Source of the DNA: Chionis minor
Lineage: Eukaryota > Chordata > Aves > Charadriiformes > Chionididae
Assembly: GCA_013398295.1 (NCBI GenBank)
Contig: VZSF01008937.1
Coordinates: 670,023 to 734,022 of the forward strand
DNA length: 64,000 bases
Reading direction: 5' to 3'
Position 1 is the stretch's first letter, and each line of letters begins with the position of its first letter. Shown here in pieces: positions 25,241 through 38,100 of this stretch. The notes beneath the pieces were generated by a model, which ran no database searches, was not told the DNA's origin, and saw nothing but the letters and a program-made list of their open reading frames with translations. Both the position numbers and the translations under genes were made by a program.

Positions 25241-28200
25241 TGACAGCAGGAGCAAGAAGGGTCACAGGAGTTCTATGAATAAAGGCTATATGGAAAAAAA
25301 TAGCTGGTACGAAGCATGCTGAAAAGACAAATGATGTGAAATTTCCTCCCAGCAGTATAATGTGAGGAGAATTATCTTCTGATAAAAACTAGGCAGCTGG
25401 GATTTTCCTTATTCTTATGACTGCATTTTTGTGAGGAGCTATTCTTCTGAATACTGTGCTCTGTATTTCCAGGTTCATCTGTGTCTCATAGGAAAATTCC
25501 TGTGAAACCTTGGGTTCAGTCTGTTGTACAAAGTGGGCCATTTTCCCTTCATGTGTATTGGGCCTACCAGGATTTTACACACAATTGTAAGGTGGCACAT
25601 GGTCCTCCAGACGTGGAGGAAACTACAGCTGCCACAAAGAGTGTGGGTCCATAACAAGGAGTAGGGGGAACTTTTCCCAAGGACGTTGGTACAAAGCCTA
25701 ATATATAAAAGGAGAGCTATGGAACCTGAACTTTCCTTTCAGAAATAGTAGAGCAGATTTCAGAGATATATCATAGTGTATGCTCTGTAGTTTGACATCT
25801 TAAGGATGGTTTGACATCACTAGAATTCTTACTAGTGACCAAAAGCAATGAAGAATTATCCCACGAATACTTAGACCTGAAGACATTTATCTGAACTCAA
25901 GTTTTAATAACAACTTTCCTTCTGAGGGGGGAAAAAAGGATATTAATACTTCAGCTAAGTCTGTATTAGACTAATACCAATTTGTAATTTTACCTTTATT
26001 TGATGACTTATTTATGAGGATGCTTTAATTTCAAGACCTATACTATTTTCTGAGCTGTTACCATTTTAAATACTTCTATACCTCATGCTGTTAAGCCTTT
26101 GAACATACAGTATGTATGTAGCTCTTACATCTAGCTTTCTTACGTTATAGTAGAAAGCAAACATTATTAATTTATCAAAGAATGTCTTTCATTTCTTGCC
26201 TGCATTTTGTTTCCTTTATAAATAATTTTTATGTATGGTTTTAAAAATATAAACAAATCCTCCATGACATTCTTTCTGATCATTAACGTTCACAGTCTCT
26301 CAGATCAAAAGTTTTGCTGGTTTTCTTTGTGAACATGAAAAGTCCTAATCCACACTCTCAAGAAACTCCCATTAGAATTCTTTTCCTTCCATTGTTTCTG
26401 CTCTGTCTCAATAAATATGAAGGGTAAGCAATGAATAATGTAATTCTGTTCAGATATCCCTTGAATGTAACGGACACTATAGAGCTTAAAAGAAGTTGAA
26501 CCAGGCTATATATGACTGAAAACAAATGTTGGATGAATTTTTCTTTAGCCATAGTGAAATGTAATAAGCAGCTTTCTCAGCTTCTATGAAAATAGTTCTT
26601 GTAGACATATTTTTTTTTTTTAATGCCAGACAATTTCAGGTTTATTTAACTTATTTTTGGATTAAAAATTATTACAATTAAAATATTTATCTTGATATTA
26701 TAAATGTTGCTTATGCCATATAAAGTTATTGGTGCAGAAAAATACAATAGAGTTATTTTAATGATAATAATTGATAACAAAATAAATGGGGTACTTCAAG
26801 GAACTGATTTACTATCCTGATTGCAGGTTGGTCACATTTCCAAGATTAAAGTAGAATAAAACTTAGGGAAGTGAGAGCAAATGGCTGCAAAAGATGTCTC
26901 CATTAATTGTTAGCTAGTGAATAAACAAGATTTTATGGAAAGTGTGGGAAGAATGAAAATGGCTGTTCTTTCTCTCCCTCCTACATTTTGTGCCTTCAGA
27001 ATGAATTGTTGCCTGACTTCACAGCATAGGGACCATTGTGAAAAAAATGGTATTTTTTATTGCTGTCACGTCCTTATTATCTCTGCCGTTTTCTCAAAAC
27101 CAATTCACAAATTCCCTTCATTTCCTTCTGCTTATAACCCTGCTTCCCCTGGCCCGCTATACCTCAAAATTTCGTGTTCCTCTCATCCATCAATATTTCA
27201 GCGAATTCCCTGGCTAACTCTTTCACCCACTGAAGTCCAAAATTTTCCCTTTTGTCAAATGAACAGGTCGTATTTGTATTTTCATTTCATGAATGTAGTG
27301 TCAAGCTTAAGTGACTCAAGTCTTGTGGTCTCCCATAACAGACTGCACTGACCAGTTTTGCAATCCTTGAGCAGGAGAGAGGAGAGACCACTTTACTGCC
27401 TCTGTGTCAAAAGGAATCTCTAAGTAAGCATGTAGATTGCAGCATGGTTGCATCTTTCTGTCTTTATGTGACCTGATACATTCATTCAATGATTCAACAT
27501 GTGGGTATGTCGCAGTTCGTTGGGAATTCATGCACGAGGATATAGGGAAAATAATTGGTGCCTGGAACCTCTCTGTAGGTTGAATCTTTTTTCCACTAAT
27601 GCGGCAGCCATCACAACTGCGCAGGTTAAAACATGAACCTAATTACTGTTTGGGGCAGAGCAGAAGCTCAACAAAAGCCTTTCTGAAATCAGCAGTACAG
27701 AGAATTCTTCATTCTGTTCCTAGACTGCAGGTATGACTTATGTGTCTAGTCATTTAAACTCCCTCTAAGTGTCTTCCAGAGGCCAATTTATGCCAAGTCT
27801 GAGAAAGGTATTTCCAGAGAGTGCTTTGTCCTTTATGGGGGATTTTATGACGGGTGTCTATCTTCCTCTGTTGACGGTGGAGGGATCTTTGAATGGACAG
27901 CTGTACTGCTAAATTGTATGAATTCTGTCTGAAATGTACAGCTGTATATTGCAGATGAGGCTGAGTCCCTTTAGCCTTTCAAGTCCAGTGATTCCTAATA
28001 ATGTTAGGCACAGAGGGATACGTTTTCAAAGACATTTAGATGCTTAGAATAATCTAATAGGATTTTCAAGATCACTAAAGCAGACTGGACATCTAACTTC
28101 GGTTGATTTGTCTGAGGTAGGTGACTATTTCTGTTAGCCTATATGTGGGGTTTTTTCATAATACCTCTCAGCACTTTTTGTAATCTTTCCCACAAATCTG

Positions 28201-29190
28201 ATTTCATTTCCAAGGAATGTATCCTATTTGTATCTATTGTACTAGAGTATATGCAGGTAAAATGTGTTAAATCTTAATCTTAAAATTATAAGCAAAAGAG
28301 TTTTCATTAAACTCTTGTACAAGGTCATCAGTTTTGCAGTCTGGTCTGTGGGGCTGTCATCTGAAGTCATCACTTTTCCAGAGAACTGCTGGTACTTTTA
28401 TACTTCAGCTACCATACTGTGATTTTTTTTTTTTTTTTTTTGCAGTTGTTGCTACAGAAAAATATATATTTGAAAAATGCCATGCTCTTTGAATCAGGAG
28501 AATAATTTTCTGTATAGTAGGGTATAATGCCTTAAATATGGTGGACAGCAAAATGCTACGTTTTGATGGACCAGTGGTATGAAGCAATACCATTAATCCT
28601 TTGTTGTTATTCCCATGACAATAAGACTCTATTCAGGATGACTTTCTGAATGAAACTTCTGCTAGTGTTAATGGGATGACCACACAGACAGGCAACGTTC
28701 AGTTGCACTCCTAACTTACCTTCAATAGTTTCTTTAACTAAATCAGCATTTGTTTAAAATAATGACTACCTGATTTATTCCCCTGTCCCAGTTTTCACTT
28801 TGCTCTCATTCTGCCAGTCTGGAGTGACAAGAATTTTTCTGCTTGTCTTAACTTTCTTTGGACAATAGATTTATTTTTTTAAAATGTTATTTTTTAACTG
28901 GGTAAGTTTCATACAGAACTGTCTGCAACTAAAGAACGTATTCTTGATATAATTTGAAACAATTTCTGTCAAATCCTAGACAGACATGGCTATGCTCTGA
29001 GGGTTACTACACATTTAAAATCTCAGTTCCTACGGGCTTTTTTCACTGTCATTTTGTCTAATTTATTGTTTCCCACTCTCAACGAATAAGTGGAACAACA
29101 TCAATTAATTAGTGGCAATACATATGAAAAATAAGAAGGACCATTATATTGCTTTTTGCAGAAAGTCACTGGAAGTGCAGTGCACTATTC
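25241..29190. other. Unique AT-rich DNA, no gene seen
   Basis: About 4 kb without a gene. It contains a TATATAAAAGG sequence near 25703 and a run of about 19 T at 28422-28441 followed by 'gcag'. A 144-codon frame at 26917-27351 has no family motif and no splice or promoter context. Confidence 0.5.
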
Positions 29191-29480
29191 CTTAGCACAG
29201 CACTCAGTTCCTACCACCCCTCGTTCTGCTGTTGTAACGCCGGTCATGCGGTTCCACGTGCCTACGCCGGGAGCTTCTCATGCTCATTTCAGTCACAGTT
29301 TTTGCAACAGTGAGAGTTACAGCCTGTGGAACCGCCTGGCAATATTGGTGCCAGGACAAGATGCACGGTGTGATGCTGAAGTTGCTGCCCAAGAACAGGA
29401 ATCTTGGGCCTATCCCCAAGCCCATTTTGGAGACTTGATTCAAGAGGTGTTTGGTGACAGTCTTTCCTCAACCTTAATAA
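29191..29480. other. GC- and CpG-richer patch of unknown origin
   Basis: This stretch stands out from its AT-rich surroundings, with CpGs clustered around 'gtaacgccggtcatgcgg' and 'ccacgtgcctacgccggg'. A 170-codon plus-strand frame (29156-29668) runs through it, but two minus-strand frames of about 80 codons overlap the same bases and the C-terminal third is a translated T-rich tract, so coding is not supported. It may be a repeat fragment, an old regulatory element or an untranslated exon. I do not recognise it. Confidence 0.35.
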
Positions 29481-32049
29481 TTTTGTCCATAAGGGAATTA
29501 TCAAGATTCCTAAAACTGCAGAAAGATACATATTTACTTGAACTGCTTTTTAGTCCTTTGTTTGTAATCAGTTTCTCTGGGTCTTTTTTTTTTTTTCTTT
29601 CTGTATTAGCTACAAGACAACAGCTGGATGTACATATCATATCTATGTGGCTAAGCCCAGGCAGCTAACAGCTGCGGGTGGCTAAAGGAGAAGAGAGATG
29701 CTAAAAAAAGCAGCTCTAGACAAAGCAAAAAAGTCCATGCAGATATGATGATGCTGTAATTGCACACTCAGTGTGCTGCTAGGAAATTATCTGCTCGGGT
29801 AGGATCACCCAGGAACTGTATACATTGAACACACACTATTAAAGCCTGTGTCTGATTCCATTAGCACATGACAGAAAGACCCAAATCAGTTCTAAAGGCA
29901 TTTGCAAGCAGCTGCTGCTGCAACAAAGATAATATTGGCACAGCTTTTCAATTGTGTAAAGAACAGGCAGCATTATTTTAAACTTCCATCTTCCATTTGT
30001 GCCTTATAGACAAAATGCTGACTTGAGTCATTTTTAAAGCTAATTATGTAACAGGGATTTCACGAAATAGCTCTGAACTACTTAAAATGGATATTAAAAA
30101 ATTCAAAATCCTTATATGACAGCTGCAGTAATAATACCTATTGTTAAGTTTTGCCAGACTTTCCTCTGTCATAAATGCTCAAAAATGCCTGTTTTATTTT
30201 TCAAATATCTTCTTCCTTTCATGACCTAGGAGCAACATTTATTTATTACATGCTCTTAACATTCAGTAGCTATGCAATAAAACCACATGCCCTTGAGTAC
30301 ATATTTTGTATGCATAGTATAACAGAATGATTTCCTACTGGGTGAGTTAAACAGCATTTATTTTTCTTTATCTTACCTGAACTATGATGGACCACAGGCT
30401 TCCTGAATGCAACTGTGTCAAATTAAGCCTGACCTTTTCTAATGGGGCTTCCAATCAGTTGGAAATTGTGGAAAATAAGCTATACTGGTGCTTTTTCTGT
30501 ATACTTGAAGTTTCATGCCCTTCAGCAGATCTCTCAGGATATTTTCTATCACAGTGTACTGCTGTGGCTAAAGAGGACTCGGGGACAGTCCAAGTTCTCT
30601 GACTCTTGTGCTTTGTCTTAATGTCAGACACTGGTGTGGCGCCTTTCTGCAATTGAATTTGTTTCTCCATACATTAAGATCTACCTGTACTCTTTCGCTA
30701 ACACGTGTAGGATTTACAGAGATATCCGTTAACATTCATGCTGTGTTAAAAATAATTGGCTTTCCTTATAATGGATGTTGCTGAGAACAGCATTCGCTAA
30801 CAAGTCCCATATATGGCTTGTCTAATTACATATGAGTGAAATACTTACAGGCTCTAATTTGAAAGTCAGTCTCAGAGATGACACAAACTTTATGCTTATC
30901 ATGAAACACTGGAATTCAACGCCCAGTCATGAAGTGAACATTGACTTCATATTTTCTGTAGTTATGGAAAACTATTTCTTTGAAATGTAACAATCAGATT
31001 CTGATATCATGTGCATTGACAATGCTAAGAGCAAGATTACAGCTACATATTGGAAGTTAGTAAAATAAAAAAGCCATACAACATATATTGTGCTATGTTC
31101 TTTCCCAAGTAAAAGCCTCTATAAAGGTGTTTAGAATACACTGGTCTTCAGAAATGCGAAGTAAGGACTGTTGCATAGCTGAAGTGTTCTCTATGTACTC
31201 ACTCAAATGTACTTCATGTGAATAGATTGACACCAGAAAATTGTAAACTTGATTGCCAGGGTAGTTTTCTGAAACTAAAATGTTTGGCTGAGTGTCAATG
31301 CAGAAGCATAATGTCTGGATTATACAGCCCAGTAAGGTTCTAATCACTTTAGATGTGCATCCAGATATTTTCTTGGTCTGAAGATCACCATCACTTAATG
31401 ATGATGCTTGAGTATAATGATTCTGACTTTTGATTTAATTGATAAAGTGAATTGTCAGTCATTAAGGTAGACTTGATAGGCGTAATTCTGTAAATCAGTC
31501 TGAAAATGCAGTTGTTTTTTTCTGCTTGTGTGCCTGCATGTAGCTCTTAATAACAATCCATCATTAATTTCATAGCTTGAATTTGACAACGTATTTGTTC
31601 TGTTCCCACTGGACCACTTGAGAGACTTGGCTCAGTGCAAGTCCAAACTCTCCTGATGTAGAAATAATAGTGTTGCAGCTACTGCAGGCAGATTAAGATG
31701 AGAATAGCAAACCAGAAAAAATTCAGTTAACTGATCTTTTGCAAACACGCCCAGTGAAATCATACTCTCTTTTGAAGGCAAGAGTAGCTTAACCGTTGAC
31801 TTCATAGAGGAAAACATTTTATCCATTACCCACAGTGTCAGTTCATATGGAAGGTAAAGAGAACAAGATTGTGGCATGTTGTTTCTGAAAACAAAAATAC
31901 TTTTTTTTTTTTTTTCTTACAGAAGTATCTAGAAAGATCAATCAAGAATTTGGCCTACAGTTTTTTGTACATGTAGAAAGTAAGGAGAAAACCTGGACTT
32001 AAGGAACATTGCCTTCTAGATGAGAACTATAAAAGGATGTATTACACTT
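29481..32049. other. Unique AT-rich DNA
   Basis: No gene called. It includes T-rich tracts at about 29582-29598 and 31901-31917, the latter leading into a 57-nt segment with splice-like ends (31923-31979; see findings). Minus-strand frames of 71-84 codons show no family motif. Confidence 0.5.
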
Positions 32050-32153
32050 GGGGACCTCGGTCACAGAGAGATTAAAACACTCAAAATATACCTGGCAGAG
32101 CCAGGAACGAATCAGGTCTTCTGAGTTTCAGTCCAGAGTTTTAACTGCAAGAC
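32050..32153 (-). mobile_element. MIR SINE remnant, antisense
   Basis: The plus strand reads 'acttggggacctcggtcaca', then 'ctggcagagccaggaacgaa', then 'tcaggtcttctgagtttcag' and 'gtccagagttttaactgcaa'. This follows the reversed MIR layout: ACTTGCCCAAGGTCACA, TGGCAGAGCCAGGATTCGAACCCAGG, CTGACTCCAGAGTCC, GTGCTCTTAACC. The blocks are in order and spaced as expected. Confidence 0.75.
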
Positions 32154-35100
32154 AAGTTCTTTCCACTTTTTATATATGTTCCGTTTATGGGTGTAAGTGT
32201 GATTTCCAGCTGTAATGAAGTATTTGTAACAGATTTTGACAATACCAGGACAGATGATACAGTTGGAGTTCACCCTAGAACATGGGTATATAAAACTGCA
32301 AGTCACAGATCAAGAAGAAAATGTAGGGACACAAAAACATTCTTGCTAACGTCTTGAGACAGAGCTCAGCGCAAAGAAATTGTGACGCTTCCATGTCAGG
32401 ATCAAATTGCTCTAGTGCATGAACAAAGCATAGGATATTTCCTCAGTTTGAAACAGGATTTGAAGAAAATGATGTAGCTAAAGATTTGCCTAGCCTCTCC
32501 AAATCAGTTTGAGGCAATGAAGGTAGTCTGGAATTTTCCTTTTGCTTCAGCTTACTGTTATAGCTCATGTTTATGATATAGCCACGTTTTCTTTGCTGTG
32601 CCATATTCATATTGCATCAGTAAATTAGAAAATACTGTAAACAATATAGTCCCTTAGCAGATCATTATTTGATTTACTTCTGTGGAGAACTATGTTTAAA
32701 CAAAATGGCGCAAATTTTAAAAGAAAAAAAAGATTAAATTTAAACTGATTGTACAAGATCGCTTTTTTCAATGGAAATGTACATATTGTCCATGAGAAGG
32801 CAAATGGGGTTCCTGAAAGTGAAACTCTTTGTTTCTGCAGAGACTGTAAAATCAGTGGGTATTTCTGTGGTGTGTTCTGAGAATCTTTGGGGATTACTCA
32901 TTCTAATGAATGATTTACTCTAATTCATTATGTTTCAGAGTAATGTTCAATGATTGCTTTCATGGAAACCAATTCAGAAGGGCCATTCTTGTAGTAGAGG
33001 CAGTGACATTTCTATTTGTGTAAAATTACAGAATGGAGATAAACACTCAGTTTCCAGGGAAATATTATCTTTACTGTTTTATAATGTACTGTAATTAAAA
33101 ATCTAAAATACTTGCAACTACATATTCCTCAATGAATGAATGAACTGTGAAACAAAGTCTGTTTTTTCACTGAAAAAACCCTTATCGACAAGTCTGAGCT
33201 GTAATTCTGCAAACTTTTCTCTGCTTGAGTAATCCTACGAAGCTCAATGGGGCTACACAAATGCATAAAGTTAATCACATAATTGAAAACACAGTTTTAA
33301 GTATAGTTGAGCATTAGTACACAAAGAAAACACAGTCAGATAAAATTAGAAAGGAAAAGCTTTGTTTCAAATCTGCAATGGATTTTTCAGAAAGGTGCAT
33401 TTAGAATATTTCTATTGTTATCATTATGCCTTTCAGAAGATATGTATATGTCGATGTCCTCCAGACAGAAAATATAACCAAAATCGACAAAGTTATATGA
33501 GGTCGTAGAGCTACTTTTTCCTAGTCGTGCTTCAAGCAACTTCAGTGTTTTAAGATTTTACTCAACAGAATATGGCATTGCCAAGGCAAATAATCCATAT
33601 ACTTTCTGGCAATGACCTTTTTATCTGTCATTAAGTAGTAATATTATTGTAACTGTAATGATTTGGGACTAAAAATGATGCAATATTTATAGGCAAAGAG
33701 AGTATATTTTTTAAAAACCATCTGATGTAATTGGGAAAATGCAGAAACTTTAGGACAAGAGCTTTTCATCAGGCTTTGTAATTTAAACCTGTAGAAAAGT
33801 TGACATCTGCAATACTGCTTGAAAAAACTGGAAAGGCAACCTTTTCACTTGGCCTGTTTTAACCTGGACCTGTGGAGATCATCTTCAAGGAATCAGTCAG
33901 ATTTGACTCCTACCTATTCAGACCTTGATTTCTCTCTTTGTGTTCGTTACTAGCATATGGATACTAGCTAACTTCAAGGCAGTGTTTCTGAGTACTAGAA
34001 AGAGAACTGAGAGACTGCCAATTGATTTCACGTTCTAAGTGCGATTGCTCTAGGTAAACACCTTTCAGTCAGTGCAGTCCTGAACTAGCTGGCAAATGAA
34101 ATGAAAAGCTCTGTAAACCTATAGGATTCCTTTGGTGTTAATGCCCTTGCTTTTAATCTGTTTCTGAAATGTTTTTTCCTAGTTGTGCTGTAATTCCTCT
34201 TTTTGTATTTGAAAAAAACATACTACTAAATACAAAATGAATGATTGTGACTACTTTTCTAAGGAAGACAGTGTTGAGCTTTGTGGGTCTTAGTATTGCA
34301 AGATTTTACTGTCCTTTCCATGAAATTTTAATAAATCAATGAGTAGATGAGACTGGTGGGATGGAGTCATAACTTGCAAATTTCTGTTTGTCAGTTCCAT
34401 GCTTGAATAATTGTTAATGATTATCATTTGATTAATTCTTGCAGAAGACTCCCAATTTACAGCAAGGAAGGAACAACAGATACATAGCAGTGATCTAATG
34501 GAGGCAGGTAAACATTAATTTTTTGCCTGTGTTGTCCTTAGAAATTAGTGCTTTAAAAAAATTATTCTAACCATCCAACTAAATAAAAAGAGAAATAGAG
34601 TTTGACAAAATGAACATATTCACTAATAAATTGACAAGCAAGGTCTATCCAGTTTCTCCCAGGGTCATAGTGAACTTCATAGTTAACTTCTCTCTGTTTT
34701 GAGTATAGTTCAGGAGAAAAAGAATTGATTAAAAACCAGAAGTCCAAAATTCTTATTAAAATGGAAATATTTCATAGAGAAAAAAGGCTGTTTGAAGAAT
34801 CATTTCAGTGCGTAGTTCTGTTGTCCATGTGCTCTAATCCTTTACGCTCATATATTTTTATTGGCATTGATTAAACCTGTGGTAAAGAAGTCATTCTGTG
34901 TGCCAAGTATATATTACAAAAAAGATAAATGGCAGAAGGGTATTCAAAGTCAAGTATATTATTTCGAATCAGTAGCTATTCTAAATATTCTCATTTGAAC
35001 TTTAAAGAAAAATGCTTAAAGTGGCAGAGAACAGGTTAAGGACTTACATTCTTTTCAGGTTTGTTGGCAAGTTCTTCACAGGTGAAAAATAATTGTGAAG

Positions 35101-38100
35101 AACATTATTTTTCTAATGTAAAGGGTAATGACATCAATACCCACCAAGACATTCAATAGCTCACAAATTATTGACTCTAGATCATAAACTGCATTACGCT
35201 TGCAGTTGTATTAAGTTCTTTAATGAAACCAGCCACTTTAATGGCAGAAATTGTACAGTCAAGTAAATGATGACTGGAATGTCTGCTAGCTTTTTTCTTT
35301 AAACTGTGATTTCAGTTTCAATTTTTTAAGACTTATTATATGGAAGATTAAAGCACATTTTTCAGTGTATCATTTAAATCAATCATGAATAAGTTGATAC
35401 CAGTGGGCAATGTGTTTGAATATTTCATCACAAAGTGATGGAGCGTCTTATCTTAGCTTGTTAGAGTGTTTTTACTCACCGGTCCATTCTGCTCTTTTAT
35501 TTGACATGACCTGAATAAAGAATGACCAAAAAGTTCAGCAAGGACACAATCAAAAAAATGTATCAATGGAAGAAAAATATATTTAAAATCCCAATGATAT
35601 TGCCTTAATTCAGTCAGTGGTATGAAAATAAGTTTTTGAGTTATTTGAAGTTGTGTAATGATGTTTGGCTTACATCAATAGGAAGTAAATATTTCTTTTT
35701 GTAAACAGAAACTTAATATACCTAAAATTCACTTTTTTTTTTTTCCTGTAAATTATGGACCTGGCTCTTTGACTTAAAAGAATTTTTTTTTTTTTTTTGG
35801 ACTCCACATTTCTTCCCATGACAACAGAAGCCCATTTAATGTCTTGTCAAATTAGGGAAGAAACTGAGAATTGGAGGAAGTTGGTGTTTCTAGAAACTCT
35901 TTCTTCATGATTCTCTTGAGATCAGAAACTCTTTGTAAAACAATAGAGAGTTTCAGAAATGTAAGCTTTTTTCTCTAAGTACTGTACATCAGGTAGAACA
36001 TAATTTTATCTAGAGGACGTTAGAATAATTACAAGTGTTGCTCCCTGAGTTATTACTACACTGAAGCATTTAGACAGTGTTCTTTGGGATAGGTTCAACA
36101 AGCTGTAATTGTCCATTGACTACACATCCTCGACCTGACATACTTTTCCCACTGGCATGCTATTCTTTCCAAGCGACCCTGTTTCCCACACCTTGATACT
36201 CTTTCTGTAAGGCTCCAAACTCCAAGTCAGCTTAATTTGACAATGGCTTTTATCAGATGAGTGAAAACTGTGCAGGACTGAGGTTTTTCTTTCAACTTTC
36301 AGATCTGCAGAACAGCAAAAGCCATGCAAAATTCTCTGTGGTTTGTAAGAACCTTCCAAGAGTCAGGAGCTCTTTGCGTGTAGCAATAGCATCTGGGAAT
36401 CGAAGAGAGGATCCCCAGCTGTGGCTGGGAGTGCTTGTACTGTCTGCAGCTGTTACTATTAAATCTGAAATTCATTTCTTTGTCCCATGTATCTCAGCAG
36501 TGGCTAGTATTGTAAGTTCTGTAAGAAGATTAACAGATACTGAATCGAAAAGAAAGTCAAAGCAACTGTTCAGTTGCGACTTTGGGACCCATTTTTTTAG
36601 ATGTCAGTGGAGATGGCATCCAGAGTAACTTCCCTTGTTGTCCTGCAAAGATGTCACCCTGTTGACTCACTTTGCCGAGCAAGGGGGAGATGTAGCCTAA
36701 CGCATCACCCTCAGCAGCCATGCAGAAACAGAGCAGATGCTGAAATGTTTGACTGCCTTATGTTGTCACAGTCTGTGATCAGCAGACTTTGCTCTCTTGA
36801 CTGGTGATGTTGTATTCATATATTGCCTAGAAGCCACAAAGCAAAAAGAAGAAGTGAATATGTTGCTTGTCAGCCTGCAATTTGTCTGTATTGGCACTTC
36901 ACCATAAATCCTTCATCAGATGTATTCAGTTTGGGTAACTAATCTATTTCTCTTTGTGATCACTCACTAAATATATAACAATAGTATGCCACAATTTTAG
37001 GTTTAGACTTTTGCTTGCAATATTATGAGTAGTGTAGTATATTCATTCTAGTAAAGAATATTCAACACAAACCAGCATTTGGTACATATTTGTATGACAC
37101 AGTTTCATATAATAAGAATAGCAAGTAATTCAATGAGCAGTGGCAATGAGGAGGCCTGGCTCTTACGGAGTTACGACCTGTGAGTAAGTCCTTCTGTGGA
37201 GGTGAGTTCACACTACAACAGTGCCAACAAATAGGCATGAGGAGCTATACCTCTGCTCCTTAGTTGCACTTGCTCTAGCTGGCCAATAGTTAAAGAATTA
37301 TCAAAGGAAACTAAACAGACTGACAAATGTGTACTGAGCAGTACTGCATAGCTGCTATTAGGTATTTTTTTAAATTGTGATGGAAAGGGTATGAGATAAA
37401 CTAGATACATAAAAGTGAGATATTGCATTGGTGCAGATTAAGGATTATTTAAATAATCCAGAAAATAGTTAAAATGAATAATTTTCTGCAAACAGAATAC
37501 TTCAGAACTCACCTGACTCTTCAAGAGGGCTTTAAAGTGATAATTAAGTATTTGAGTGGAGCTGTAATAACTTGGGGGATTATCTTGCACGCAGAGAGGC
37601 TTCTATTTACTCTACATCAGTCAAACAGGCATAATTTTGAAGTTTACGTAAGTCATCTGAGAAAGGTGACAGTTGCCAAAGCTCCTCAACATGCCATCAA
37701 AAGAAATACTGGAGATCATTTGCAACATCATGTAATTCCAGTGCAAAGTGAAGTGATATAGAGGAGTGGCATTTGCTGGAGCTGGTGAAGTTTGGCCTTG
37801 TAATGTAATGAATACAACTGCCCAGAATTAACAATGCTGCTAATTCTTGAAGTGTCCTTCCAGACTGTGTTTGCATGGCACAACATAGCGCTGCACGGAG
37901 ATGCTATAGTTAGGCATGCACGTACTATCAAGCATCCTGAAAGCAATATAGCTGTGTTAGCGTGGCACTATCAAGGTTAATGAGTGTTTCTCAGCAAGCA
38001 ATATAAAATTAAGTTGAATGCAGCAATAAACACAGTAGTATTCTGTTTGGTACCTGTGTTAGCCAAGTATTTTTGCAAGACGCTCCACCAGGTTCTATAG

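Noticed and set aside
25700..25715. TATATAAAAGGAGAG sequence as a promoter
   Set aside because: No associated first exon, CpG context or downstream gene; such sequences are frequent in AT-rich DNA.
28422..28445. Long T tract followed by GCAG as a splice acceptor
   Set aside because: No donor site or open frame follows at a useful distance. It may be a poly-A tail in antisense, but no retrocopy body was recognised beside it.
29156..29668. 170-codon open frame on the plus strand
   Set aside because: Minus-strand frames of about 80 codons overlap it, its last third is translated T-rich sequence, and no family motif is visible. The underlying GC patch is kept as an unexplained feature.
37474..37761. 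95-codon plus-strand frame
   Set aside because: No domain, no promoter or splice context, and no resemblance to a known family.
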